Positions 24,601 through 34,794 of a stretch of 64,000 bases of DNA are shown piece after piece. The stretch covers positions 4,027,206 through 4,091,205 of the forward strand of contig OZ038459.1 of the NCBI GenBank assembly GCA_964036195.1. Direction: 5' to 3'. The position numbers were made by a program, and so were the translations under genes. A model generated the notes under the pieces. It searched no databases, was not told where the DNA came from, and saw only the letters and a program-made list of their open reading frames with translations. The DNA is from Sphaerolaimus hirsutus. Lineage: Eukaryota > Nematoda > Chromadorea > Monhysterida > Sphaerolaimidae. How positions within the stretch are numbered: position 1 is the first letter of the stretch; every line of letters starts with the position of its first letter.

Positions 24601-27600
24601 AACCACATTCTTTCACTTCCCAACATGCGGAATTGGCACCTGGCCAGATCGACTTTTGTCCGAATTGACCGCCGCCAAAACACTATGCGCGTCGTTAATC
24701 GCCTTGGCCAATAGAGCGCCGCTGCTGTCCGACACGTTCTCCTTGTTCGCGTCGGGCGAGCTGTCGGAGCTGACCGACGGTTGGTCGGTGCCGAGCACCT
24801 GGTCAAAACGTTCCGCTAGCTGGCCGCTGGGCGATTTTGAGGCCGATTGGTTGGTATCTGAGAGGGAGATTGTATTGATGTAACCATGCACATTAGTACA
24901 CCAATGAGATTTTAGAAACATTTAAATCTGCATTTAACACATTTGAGTTCACCAGCAGTAGTTGACAGATTCCTGATTCTGGTAAACTCAAATGTGTTCA
25001 AAACATATTTATGAGTTCACGAAACTTCGGCGGTGTACTCACGTGCGCAGCACCGTTGTTCAATTTAATTCGTGATTTTTTACTGTGGCAGCGCAAACTA
25101 GAAAACCGTCAAAATTCGGCAAACTCATAAATTTACAAAGTGCCCCAGAGGAAAAAACTGTTCCAAATTTATCACATACCATTGCCACTTTTCCGGGCCA
25201 ACTTTTTTCGCGCAGAAAAAAGTGTCCTGTGCGGCGGCGAGGGGGGAACGGCCGCGGCGATAGATTTTTCGCCCCGCTGCACACCAGATTTTGGCGTCTC
25301 GCGGCCGCTGGACGTTGGACTGTTTGATGCCTGAAAATGGGGGTTGAACATTTTTATTCAGTGTGATTAAATAGGGGTGGGACGTATCCAGGATATTTGA
25401 GCGGGGGAGCTGCTTGTTTACGGAGCCTGGCGAACGGGGGGGCTCAAATTTTTTGCATTGCACCTTGCAACTGGTATCGAAAGTCGCATTTTACCGTGAT
25501 TTTCAGGTCTCAGCCCGGGAACGAGGGGGGTCAGCAGCCCCCCGCCCCCCCCCCCTGGATACGTCCTTGATTTCGGTATTAGTAATAAATAGTATCATTC
25601 TACCGCCAATATAAAGCAAACACAAAATTATATTCTATATATTATATTCTTCTGCTTTTGCATATATGCAAAATACGAAATATTGAAATATAATGTAAAC
25701 GCAAAACTGACACGCTGCGCGTTTGAATTTGAGTTAGCGGCGGCGGCGCGACTGCCCAGTCCAGAGTCAGTGAAGAAATTCACCGTACTGGCACGTGACC
25801 CATCGTAACCTGCGCAGAAATGTAGTTTTCCAAGAACCAAACAACTTTCGCAACTTATATCACATAAGTATCGAAATCGAAGAAAAAAATTTAATGTAAA
25901 ATATCTAATATTTATCGATATTACAACTCAACATTTCACAAAACTTTTCGCCTGAAAACCCATGATGAACTCAAAGATTGAATAATAAAAACATTAATCC
26001 CGGATCCAATCAAGGCGACATGACATGCCCACCAACGTAAGTTATGTCGCAAACAATAAATTATGAACGCACGGGAAAGGTCACTGGTTATGGTAACGTC
26101 TGGTTCTCCCTCGTCGCTGCCCCATTCATCAATGTAACTGGTAGTTGTTTTATCTGTAAGTTACATATAGGGACATAAGTTACAGTTTTTCAACTTCTTT
26201 ATTCAAAAAATGGCAGCCCATTACTTTTCTCATAGGTAGGTACCAGGTGCGCAATTCGATTCACATAAAAAAGTGCAAATCGAATTGCACACGCATAGTG
26301 ATGTAAAAAGCACCAGAACTGACATGGTGCTTTTCCGACACTCAGCGCCCAGCGCCAAAGAAAAATGGCGCCAGGCGCCAGAAGATTATGGCGCTTCTCA
26401 CTTTGGCGCTAGCACCACGCGCACCCACAAATAAAAAAGCGCCCTTACCGGAAAGTCGCTTTCTCGACATTGACGTGGAGTGCGGCACCGGCGACTTTAC
26501 TGCGGTTCCCCACGATGGCTGAAATGAATCGATCGTTTGGAGTTATCGACTTTCAAATGAAATGTATCAATCGTTTGTTTTTTGGAGTTATCGACTTTCA
26601 GAAGTAGAGGTCGCAAACGCAGATGCATTAGACTGTTCTGCATTCAAACGCATCAAAGACATTTTCCATTTAAAGAATAGTCTCCCCTGACCAACCCTAT
26701 CATCATTTCTGTTCGGCGGCCAGCTGCCCAAAGGACAAGATCGACCCTTCAATGCAGCGGACGCATCCAGAGCTGGAATTTTAAATCATTGTTTTTCAAT
26801 TTGAAAAAAAAAAATCAATTTTTTTAAAAATCTACCAACTAGGCGGGCTGCCATCCTTCGAAATCAACGATCTATTCGCGACCGAGCTGAAATCTTCAGC
26901 CCCGATGCGACTGGAGGTAAAATTGGGTTGGAAATCGACATTTTCCGGCAGCTCCAGGGCGTATACATCGTTGTGCGCTCGCTCTTCGTTGTCGATGAAA
27001 GACTCGTGCATCGAACCTAAGTTTTTAGGGAGTTATGTCCGCTGCTATTAGTATACTGATTAGTGATGTGAAAACGCCGGTTTTCTTACACGTGAGTAAT
27101 CAAAATCCTAATTTTTTTCAACTTTTTCAGCGTTTTTAAGCAGCAAATCGTTTTCATATACTAAAAAAATGAAAAGGTTATCGAATTTTTGTTTAACATC
27201 CTTAATGATAAGCAAAATGCTAGTTGATATGTAGATAAAGTTTGTTGGCTGTAAGCCAAGTGACAGGTTAATGAAGCGTATTTTTATTGATAAAATCACT
27301 TGTGGCATGTTTTACTTGTTACCGCCTCGCAATTAATTATTTACTCACTCAGCAATTTTATCGTCCGCTTAGTGAATATAATTCATACTTCTAAACGAAA
27401 CCCGCACTAAAAAAACTATAAAAAAAACTGACGAAAAGTCATTTCATTCATACTAGCTCCAAAGCCGAAATTTCCCCCGCCAAAATTCGACTGTTCAGCG
27501 ATCGATTTTGGCGGCGCGACCATTTCTGAATTTGCCGGCGGCAGCGAACAGGGTGGCCCATCGAAAGATGAACCAAAATTTGCATTTTTATTTTCTGGTA

Positions 27601-30399
27601 AATTTTTTGTTTTCTGTTTTGTGGCCGGTAGCGGCGGCGACTGAAATTTGTGGGGGGGGGGGGGTATTTTTGAACTGAATTTAGGTTGTGACATTGAAAA
27701 GTACGGTAAAGTTGAAATTGGTGTAAGTCAAGCGACAAGATTGATTAGTGGCAAGTGTTTATTTCCATGATAAAATTTACTATAATTCCACTAAACCATA
27801 GCTCTACTCATCTACTTATCACTTGTCCAGTTACGGTAGAATTGGCCCCTGGAATACTCATAAAAAAATAAAACCAGCCATAAAGTAAAAAAGTAGCTTA
27901 CTTGCACAAAATTTCAACTCAAGCTGTCAAAAAAACATTCCCACATCCCAAAACTCACACGACTATCGTGAAATTCATTCATATCATTTCCAATATCCTC
28001 ATTCTCAGGCTGTTCACAAATCGTGGACATCCTACAAGATCTCATCGACGCCAACGGGTCGCCCACAGCTGCACTTGGCGCAGTGCCAATTTCCTGCATT
28101 TTTAATTAGTTTGTATGCTTGTTTTAGCAATATTCGATTTCCAATTTATTTTGCCTGATTCAAAAAAACTATATCCAACATGCTATGTGCGCGATTAGGG
28201 TTCAAACGGGATCCCGATCCCGGATCCCGTGAAATTCCGGGATTTACCAGACCCGATCCCGATCCCGAAACCCCAATCCCGAAATCCAAAAATGCCAATC
28301 CCGATCCCGATCCCGAAAATTTTCAAATCCCGATCCCGAGAAACTCCCAAGTCCGGGATCCCGATTCCGGAAAAATTAGTGGAAATTATAAAAAGTGAAA
28401 TAATGACGTTTTTGCATGCAAAAAAGTGGATGCAAACCCCCAGTGTCAATTTTATGCCACTTTTCTGGCATCCAACAGTGGTTTGAGACCTTTATGAACA
28501 ACTGTGAATGCCAGAAAAATGGTCAAAATCTCTATCCCTAGAACCCAATCCCGATCCCGGAAAAATGCCAATCCCAATCCCGATGCCGATCCCGTGACCC
28601 CAATCCCGGCCAATCCCGATCCCGATCCCGAAATCTCAAAAAAACAATCCCGATCCCGAAATCTCAAAAAGTGAATCCCGATCCCGATCCCGAAAAGTCA
28701 ATCCCGTTTGAACCCTATGCGCGATATCATAAAGTGTCGAATTTCCAAATATTAGGTTTCGGACAATTTTTCAAAATTGTTGTTTTTTGGTAGAAAGCCG
28801 AACTAATGACATCCATTGGGGCCGAGCACACTGAAACCGAATATTTCGGCATACGCACTTTACGGAATTTTGAAAACGTCTGGACGATTTTGGTTCAGCA
28901 AGTTTTTTTCTATTCAGCATTTAATTCGGCATTTGTCAAAAACGTGCGTATGCCGAAATATTCGGTTTCAGTGTGCGCGGCCCCAATGGCTCCACAGCTA
29001 TTCAATGTTCCAAATAGACATGACAACACATTATGTGCCACTTTACATGAACTTGCAGTTGTCCTTTTCACTTTGAGTGTATCGAGAGAAATCTTATAGT
29101 TCCTTTAAATCAAATTTACATTACAAAATTAATCCCTCCCATCCCACCTGCAACCCATCAGAATCCGCGTCGGCGGGCTCGTTGTCCGCCTCGCCGAACC
29201 TATCGAAGGCGAACGAGTTGTCGTTGAGGCCCAAACCGAGGTCGTTGTCCAAATCGTTCAAGTCCAAGTTGGACTGTCTCGATTGGGACAGTTGCGATTC
29301 GTCAAAGTCCACTTGGTGCGCTTGCATTTCGGCGCCGTTGCGTTCAGTCACAGACGTGGGCTGGGTCGCGGCGCTGAGCGAATTGTCTGAGGGGTGGCAA
29401 AGAAATGAAAGTTGGTAGGATTATTTATTATACGTTATTGGCTTTATGAGGGAAAGCAATGTGCCTGTGTAAATGGGAGGTTTGGTGCCTGTTCCGCAAA
29501 TTGAGAAGTAAAATAGCAAATGCTAAATGAAATGGCCAGTAAACTGGCAAAACAAAGTTAATAAAAATAAAAAGTAATTTCCCTTCACTTTTGCCAATTT
29601 CCTTCTCAATCCACTTCTCACTTCACTTCGCATTTGCCATTTTACTCCTCACTTCTCCTTCTGCGGAACTAATTAAAATACCCCGTAGAATATCATGCAG
29701 AGTCAAAAGTCATGCAAACTGCCCCAAAGAAAATAAAGACTTGACATTTTATAGGGCATCTAACATGATTTTAGACGCTTTGCATGACATTTGTCATTTT
29801 ACTGGGTGGGGCCCCCGATTACCAAATCAGACCTACTGAAGGGGTGCGCGGGGGGTGCAGCTGGTAGGGTTCAAACGGGATTGACATTTCGGGATCGGGA
29901 TTGGGGTCACAGGATCGGGATCGGGATTGGCATTTTTTCGGGATCGGGATTGGGGTCTTGGGATAGAGATTTTGGCCAATGTTTTGGCATACAGTTGTTC
30001 ATAAAGGTCTAAAAACACTGTTGGATGCCAGAAAATGAACGCTGGGGGTTTGCGTTCACATTTTTGCATGCAAAAACATCGTTTTTTCACTTTTGATAAT
30101 TTCCACTCATTTTTCCGGGATCGGGATCCCGGACTTTGGAGTTTCTCGGGATCGGGATTTGAAAGTTCTCGGGATCGGGATTGGTATTTTTGAATTTCGG
30201 GATCGGGACTGCTAAATCCCGAAATTTCACGGGATCCGGGATAGGGATCGGGATCCCGTTTGAACCCTAGCAGCTGGCACAAATTTCGATGTAACCCCCC
30301 CCCCCCCCAAAAAAAAAAAATGTGCAAGGCACCCCTTATCAGTTTATCATCGAGCACTCCTAAGGAACCGCTGGAGCTCCCGCTGCCCGGCCGCGACAT
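15640..30399 (-). CDS. SPD-2/CEP192-like centrosomal scaffold protein, 22 exons
   Basis: Predicted pericentriolar scaffold; SPD-2/CEP192 proteins recruit centrosome material and mitotic kinases. Exons in transcript order: 30399-30333, 29386-29148, 28093-27959, 27640-27454, 27016-26840, 26772-26696, 26518-26449, 25809-25712, 25330-25180, 24857-24640, 24403-24220, 23827-23607, 22593-21920 (interrupted by a MITE), 21680-21546, 20552-20339, 19930-19740, 18498-18300, 17863-17695, 17295-17125, 16866-16606, 15878-15779, 15708-15640. All phases agree and, without the MITE, give about 1187 residues. The N-terminal 600 residues are Ser/Asp/Asn-rich and look disordered. Family assignment rests on YRVRLCGVGGVANLRL near residue 780 and VRVMNTGLQHAYVKAVVY near 825, the conserved SPD-2 domain. 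A second ASH-like segment (EVNFSHTSVGCWDSKTVEY) ends the protein, after a short poly-Gln run. The exon at 18498-18300 has an uncertain donor. Confidence 0.75.
18815..19570. mobile_element. hAT-like element with ATATCGA motif arrays
   Basis: A 756-bp element with ends TAGGGTTCAAACGATAT and ATATCGTTTGAACCCTA and a perfect 8-bp duplication CTCCAGAT (18807-18814, 19571-19578). Both arms are arrays of ATATCGA/TCGATATCGA; the middle is unique AT-rich DNA. It lies in an intron of the SPD-2-like gene. Confidence 0.9.
20679..21130. mobile_element. hAT-like element with GGTCCC motif arrays
   Basis: A 452-bp element with ends TAGGGTTCAAGCGGGACC and CCGTTTGAACCCTA and a perfect 8-bp duplication CAATCCAG (20671-20678, 21131-21138). 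Arms are built of GGTCCC repeats, the same subfamily as 13366-14241. It lies in an intron of the SPD-2-like gene. Confidence 0.9.
21920..22593 (-). other. Coding exon of the SPD-2-like gene split by a MITE
   Basis: The exon begins after acceptor TATTTTCCAG (RDAIEKNGTPPENVPQTEK…) and ends at donor CAG|GTAAAG (…GSVRVGETQLQ). Between them lies the element at 22076-22510 with its 8-bp duplication. Removing the element and one duplication copy restores an uninterrupted 231-nt exon in the phase its neighbours need. Reading into the element meets a stop within about 30 codons. The allele must therefore splice out the element by non-standard sites, be a null allele, or be an insertion not fixed in the species. 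No GT-AG pair exists within the ambiguity set by the 8-bp duplication. Confidence 0.7.
22076..22510. mobile_element. hAT MITE inserted in a coding exon
   Basis: A 435-bp element with ends CAGGGCCGTATCCAGG and CTGGATACGTCCCTG and a perfect 8-bp duplication TTTTCCAT (22068-22075, 22511-22518). The interior closely matches the copy at 6174-6624, including the G/C runs and the GGCGCC tract. The intact duplication and the similarity suggest recent activity. Confidence 0.88.
22893..23576. mobile_element. hAT-like element with AAAAAATCGATTTTTT arms
   Basis: A 684-bp element with ends TAGGGTTGG and CCAACCCTA and a perfect 8-bp duplication CAACAATC (22885-22892, 23577-23584). Arms are made of TCGATTTTTTTTAAAAAA repeats. 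It lies in an intron of the SPD-2-like gene, only 30 bp from an exon boundary at 23607. Confidence 0.9.
24002..24192. mobile_element. Short MITE with CACACACTAGTTGACATC ends
   Basis: Ends CACATACACTAGTTGACATC and GATGTCAACTAGTGTGTG form inverted repeats about 190 bp apart. The same ends occur at 50191-50387, and single ends occur at about 8690-8706, 20615-20632 and 21340-21350. No clear target duplication was found. Confidence 0.6.
24404..24639 (-). mobile_element. Family B introner: a whole intron of the SPD-2-like gene
   Basis: On the coding strand this 236-bp intron begins GTGCCAATTCCGCATGTTGG and ends TTGCGGAATTGACCCCAG. The two ends are inverted repeats (CAATTCCGCA/TGCGGAATTG) carrying the donor and acceptor, so intron and element coincide. 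Flanking exons (24640-24857 and 24220-24403) are both in phase 0 at the junction. A second whole-intron copy is at 39716-40156, and a non-junction copy is at 29485-29672. Confidence 0.7.
25376..25568. mobile_element. Diverged relative of the CGTATCC hAT MITE
   Basis: Ends GGGACGTATCCAGG and CTGGATACGTCCTTG match the 6174 and 22076 elements, with shared GAGCGGGGGAGCTGCTTG near the left end. It is shorter, and no 8-bp duplication remains. It lies in an intron of the SPD-2-like gene. Confidence 0.6.
26330..26415. repeat. GGCGCC-rich repeat fragment
   Basis: A short cluster of GGCGCC/AGCGCC motifs 34 bp from the exon that ends at 26449. Same motif class as 4440-4700. Confidence 0.4.
28196..28717. 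mobile_element. hAT-like element with GATCCC motif arrays
   Basis: A 522-bp element with ends TAGGGTTCAAACGGGATCC and CCGTTTGAACCCTA and a perfect 8-bp duplication TGCGCGAT (28188-28195, 28718-28725). Arms consist of GATCCC/GGGATC repeats. Sister copy at 29865-30269. Confidence 0.9.
28813..28989. repeat. Short near-perfect palindrome (foldback element)
   Basis: About 46 bp at each end are inverted copies (CCATTGGGGCCG… and …CGGCCCCAATGG), including CCGAATATTTCGGCATACGC, separated by roughly 80 bp. The transcript of this SPD-2-like intron would fold into a long hairpin. Confidence 0.7.
29485..29672. mobile_element. Family B element inside an intron
   Basis: Ends GTGCCTGTTCCGCAAATTG and CCTTCTGCGGAAC match the intron-forming family B copies. 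It lies within a larger intron of the SPD-2-like gene (29387-30332) and so does not define splice sites itself. Confidence 0.55.
29865..30269. mobile_element. hAT-like element with GGGATC motif arrays
   Basis: A 405-bp element with ends TAGGGTTCAAACGGGAT and ATCCCGTTTGAACCCTA and a perfect 8-bp duplication GCAGCTGG (29857-29864, 30270-30277). It sits 63 bp from the first coding exon of the SPD-2-like gene. Same subfamily as 28196-28717. Confidence 0.9.
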
Positions 30400-31510
30400 T
30401 CTGCGCGGAAATTTGAAAAAAAAGTCGATAAAGCAATGGAAAAATGGATGGAGCGGCAATATTTAAGGAAAAGAGAAAAAATGGCGCTGCGCGCACAGCG
30501 CCAGAGATATTTGGCGCCGATTTTTAGTGTAGAATGGCGTAAATTGGAGGGCAGTTAGGCAAAAAAAGATCAAGAACTAGTGAATTTGAAGGTGAAAATG
30601 AGCAAAAAGTTATGAAAATTAGTGATTCCGAGCAAATATTGGGGCCAAATTTCTCAAAAAACAACTCACTAAGTTTTCTGGGAAAAGTGTTTTACTCACG
30701 TTTACTCACGAGTAACGGTAAAAATTTCACTTTGCACTTTACTGGGGAGAGTAAACAAGAAACACCTTTAAAGTTTCGTACTTTTAACAACTTTGCTATT
30801 TACTACCATTGACAGATTCGGGTGAACAATTACATTGAGTTTACTCAAATGCCAATGAACGCATACCCAAAAACATACATTAGCATAGCTACTTCGATAT
30901 TCATGGAAAAAAAGGAAAATATTTATGCTGCCATTACAGCAAATTGTAACGCAACAGGTAAAATCGATGTCAAATAATCAAGCTTTTAAGTGGTTACATT
31001 TTATTTTGTCCAGGTGAATTATTTTGTCTCAAAAGTACAAAAAGTAAACACAAAAACAAATACGAAGTTGCACAAAACATAAATAATTATTCCCTTCACG
31101 AAAAAAGGAAACACGAAAAAAAGGAAAGGAAAAAAATGGTTACTGAACATAAACGTACAATATGTTAAAAAAACTGGTGGATGTAAGATGCATAAGTGAA
31201 ATCATGAAATCATGAAAGCGCCAGAAATTATACCAGTTACCAGTATAAACAGCTCAAAAAACCTCCGAAATACCCATTCACTTACGACAAAAGAATTATG
31301 TACAATTTCGTTTTTTACCATGCACAAACGAGGGAATCCAATGATGACATCATTCTTTCTAAAACAGTTTTCCAACGTTTCAGTCGCCAAAAAATTGTGC
31401 AAGCATTAGGTCAGTTCAAAAACTTTCGGTAGGACACGTTTTTCGGTGGGTGTGCATCAAAGTTTTCAAAATCTTCACTTCATGGCAGATAAATACATTT
31501 ATTTCTTTAA
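30400..31510. other. Upstream region of the SPD-2-like gene, no gene seen
   Basis: It holds a GCGCAG acceptor-like site directly before the ATG at 30399, a small GGCGCC cluster (30478-30540) and AT-rich DNA. A non-coding first exon of the SPD-2-like gene probably lies here or further right, but I could not place it. Confidence 0.4.
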
Positions 31511-31932
31511 GGGTCGTTTACACGGTTTCGTGTGCCGACAAAAAAGATAAGCGAGAAAGTTCCATAATTCCGGAATAAAGTTCCGTATCTGCGGGAAAAG
31601 CCAGTGAAGTATACTCACTGGTCAAGTTTACACACATGCCAATTTGCATATAATTTGAGCCTGTCGTTCAAAACTTATTTGCATTTGAAGATGAATTTCA
31701 GTTGTCGGTTCGGTTTCAAAACGAAAACCGAACCGACAACCAAAATTCATTTTCAATTGCCTATAATTCGTGAACGACATGCTCAAATTATCTGCAAATT
31801 GGCATGTGTGTACACATAACTAGTGAGCACAATTCACCGTTTTTTTCTTGCATATATGATACTTAATTCCAGAATTATGGAACTTTTCCACCAAACTTTT
31901 TTGTCGGCACACGAAAGCGTGTAAACGCTGCT
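31511..31932. mobile_element. TTAA-flanked long palindrome (piggyBac/Kolobok-like target)
   Basis: A 422-bp sequence flanked by TTAA (31507-31510, 31933-31936). Ends GGGTCGTTTACACGG and CGTGTAAACGCTGC continue as GTGTGCCGACAAAAAAG in inverted orientation. Almost the whole length is self-complementary, down to a central AACCGAACCGACAAC pair of arms. Confidence 0.65.
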
Positions 31933-32095
31933 TTAATAAATCTTTTGGCGTGATTGACTTTCCGAAATACACATAACTGATCAAATTTCGAAAATTCAGG
32001 ATGCACAAAAAAAGTCTAGCAGAAATTAAACACACTGAAAATTCACGAAAAAAAAACTTTTTAAAAAAACACAAAATTTAAAAAAATCACCATCA

Positions 32096-34794
32096 TCACC
32101 TCCAAGCAACGTCCGGCACAGGGTACATTTTTAAATCAAACGCGTCAAAATATCTATGAGAAACGGCCGCTTTTGCGGACATCCTTCTCGGGGGATCGTA
32201 GCACACCAAACTGAAAATTAAACTCAAAGCCGAGTGATCTTGAATATCCGGAACGATTTCCCTGTCGTCTTTGCGGCGCCATTTCGGGAATTTCGATTTG
32301 AAATCGGGCAAGGAATGCACACCGGGCGGCAGTCCCGTACCTTGTTATATGTCATGGAAAGTGTCAGATGTCATACAAAATTTCATGCAGATTTGACAAA
32401 TGTCATGAGAAACGAAAAAAATTCAGCGATACAATCTTTTATTTTTTATTTTGATTGACAGTTTGACATTTTACATGAGTTTTGACACTTTGCCTAACAT
32501 TTGACACTTTACAAGGCACTTTACAGGGTGCGGGACAGCCACCTGGCCACGTCGACTCGTCGGGCGTGCCGAGATTGCGGAAAATTCGGAAAAGTTGGTC
32601 GATTTCCGAGTCGCCATCGAAAAGCACCTTTTTGGTTAGCTGGGAATTGGGGGGAGCATTTGTAGTGTTGAACTTGGCACGACACGACTTTTCGATATTG
32701 GACATCGATATTCAACAGGAAAAAATGTCAATCTGAACCATACTGATCCAATTTCGACAAAACTCAAATAAAGGTACTACAAAAATAACAACATAAAAAC
32801 AAACCATTTCAGCAAAAATACACCCCAAACTCCACAAATCGACAGACGGAGTATAATAATTTGACCCCAGCAAAATCTCGGGCGCCCTGTACCACAAAGT
32901 TACAACTTCGTGAGTATAAGCTCTCATGGGTACATTATACTCCCTGGGGACACTCCCAGACCCTGTAAAATGCCCTGGAATATGTCAAATGTCATGCTAA
33001 GTGTCGAAAGTCATGTAAAATGCCCTGGAAAATATCTGTCTAAATGTCTAAAGTGTCTAATAAGTCTAAAAACAAGTTTTCATTTTACTGGGCATTTTTC
33101 ATGACTTTTGACACTTTTTATGACACTTGATATTTTACAGGGCATTTTACATGTCTTTAGACACTTTACATGTCTTTTGACATTTTACAAGGCATTTGAC
33201 AGGGTCTGGGAGTGGCACCGGGCGAGTCCAAAATCAGCCAATTTTATGCGTCCTTCTTGAGTGACGAGCAAATTTTGCGGCTTCAAATCTCTATGAACAA
33301 CGCGGTGCGCATGGCAATATGCCAAACCTTTGAGTAGCTGCCACATGAAACTCTGCAAGATTGGGGGGGGGGGGGAGTTATTTGAGGGGGAAACCATGAA
33401 ACAGAACCTAATTGAGGTGTCCAATTCTAGAAGTCGACAAGCCCAAAAAATGAAAATTTCGAGTTAGGCCCGGAAACGTCATCTGGGGCTAAGTCTGCAC
33501 ATTTTTTACAATTTTCCATAAATTTTTTGACTTCACATGCCCATGTGGCATAGTGTCAAATTTGGCATTTTTTGGGAAAAATGCAACAAAAAAACTGGGC
33601 AAGAAGTAGACAATTCCACTTAGTTTTGGGCTAAAAGTCGACAAGTCCATCCTCCGCATCCTTTTTATGGGGAAAAACGCAAGAAATGTGATAAGTCCAC
33701 TGTGGACACCGATTTCTTAAAGACGACAAGTCCATAATTTTCCCAAAAGGCAGCCTCGGCTTCCTCGGGAACAAAAACGTTCTCGCGTGCCGATTTTTTA
33801 TTAAAAAAGCCAGATTTTTTTAAAGCATTTGTAAAAATCAAGTACCATCCCTAACATAAACCAACTCTGACGAGTTCCGACGCCAGTCTCTGGTCGCCCA
33901 TGCGGTCGAAAAGAATCTTCAAATCCATGTCCAAATATTCGAAAACCATGTAAAGTCGATCTTTCACGTGTATAACATCCATTAGGCTGCAAAGTGCGTT
34001 CAAGTTGAGAAAGTGAGTATATTGCCACGATATGGACAAGAGTTTTTTATTAAAGTACGGGCCTTCAGTGGGTTGACAATTTTTCAAATTTACTCCTTAT
34101 TTTGGGTGGTTTACAAAATATGACATAACTCCCAAAATATTTACCAGCCGACAAAATTTAGGGATACAAAAATTGTAGACAAATGTCCGAGATAGCAAGC
34201 TTTGTCGCCCAAACATGGCGCTACCGGGCCAGCGCCAAACCTTAAAATGCGATTTTGAAAAATCGAAAAATCTGGATATGTCAACTTTTGGAATGAAAGT
34301 CCCCACATCAGTTGACAATGACATCGGGTGTCAACTGGGACGACTGGTTACATTCACGATTTAGTTGACCGTCACTAATAAATTTCTTTTCCATATAACC
34401 ACATGTGCGCTTAAAAATTGTTCCACACGACCCGTCAACTAAGATCTGAATTGACATGCAAACCAGCTGACACACTGCGTAACGCCATCAGGCACAAAAA
34501 AAACAAATTCATAAATGAAAAACTCACTCGACAACATTTGCATGACTCAGCGAGCGCAAAAGTACAATTTCCCGTAGAGCTGTACTAGGAATTCCTTCCG
34601 GATCCCTGCGCAGATATTTCCAATAAAAACAAATTTTCAAAAATGGCAAAGTGCCAAAAGTACAATTAAAAAACTGACGAGTCCAAAGCGATTTTTTTCA
34701 GCGCCACCATTTTTCCGCTGGTCAGATGACGCGCTTTGTAAACGACGCCATACGTTCCCTCACCAACTTTGTCGATTTTCTCGTAGCTATTCAT
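32096..34794 (-). CDS. Cyclin-dependent kinase (CDK1/2 group, CDK2-like), 7 exons
   Basis: Ser/Thr kinase that needs a cyclin partner and drives cell-cycle transitions. Exons in transcript order: 34794-34679, 34605-34528, 33986-33866, 33352-33219, 32943-32805, 32639-32543, 32322-32096; 303 residues. Key residues fall at human CDK2 numbers: GEGTYG with Thr14 and Tyr15, Lys33, Glu51 in the C-helix, HRDLKPQN with Asp127, DFG Asp145 and activation-loop Thr160 in [14 protein letters not shown]. That register supports the exon model. The C-helix reads PSTALRE rather than [16 protein letters not shown] favours CDK2/3 over CDK1 (YRSPEVLLG). Two introns are inverted-repeat elements (32944-33218 and 32323-32542). 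The last junction fits precise removal of an element with a GGTG duplication. A GT-AG alternative would insert TGLPPG after Gly229. Confidence 0.9.
32323..32542 (-). mobile_element. Family A introner: CDK intron 6, apparently not GT-AG
   Basis: A 220-bp insertion between Gly229 and Val230 codons. The ends (…CTGTCCCGCACCCTGTAAAG and GGTACGGGACTGCC…) are family A inverted repeats. GGTG is present on both sides (32540-32543, 32320-32323), like a 4-bp duplication. Precise removal gives [11 protein letters not shown], aligned residue for residue with human CDK2. The boundaries then are GT…CG or a shifted equivalent. An internal AG (AACAAG) offers a GT-AG alternative adding six residues. Confidence 0.6.
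32944..33218 (-). mobile_element. Family A introner: CDK intron 5
   Basis: A 275-bp intron starting GTGCCACTCCCAGACCCTG and ending CAGGGTCTGGGAGTGTCCCCAG on the coding strand. Inverted repeats start within a few bases of both splice sites, so the element is the intron. Inside are AAATGTCAT/TGACATTT motifs and inverted TTTTACAGGGCATTTTAC motifs typical of the family. Joining gives [18 protein letters not shown] with CDK2 numbering preserved. Confidence 0.8.
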
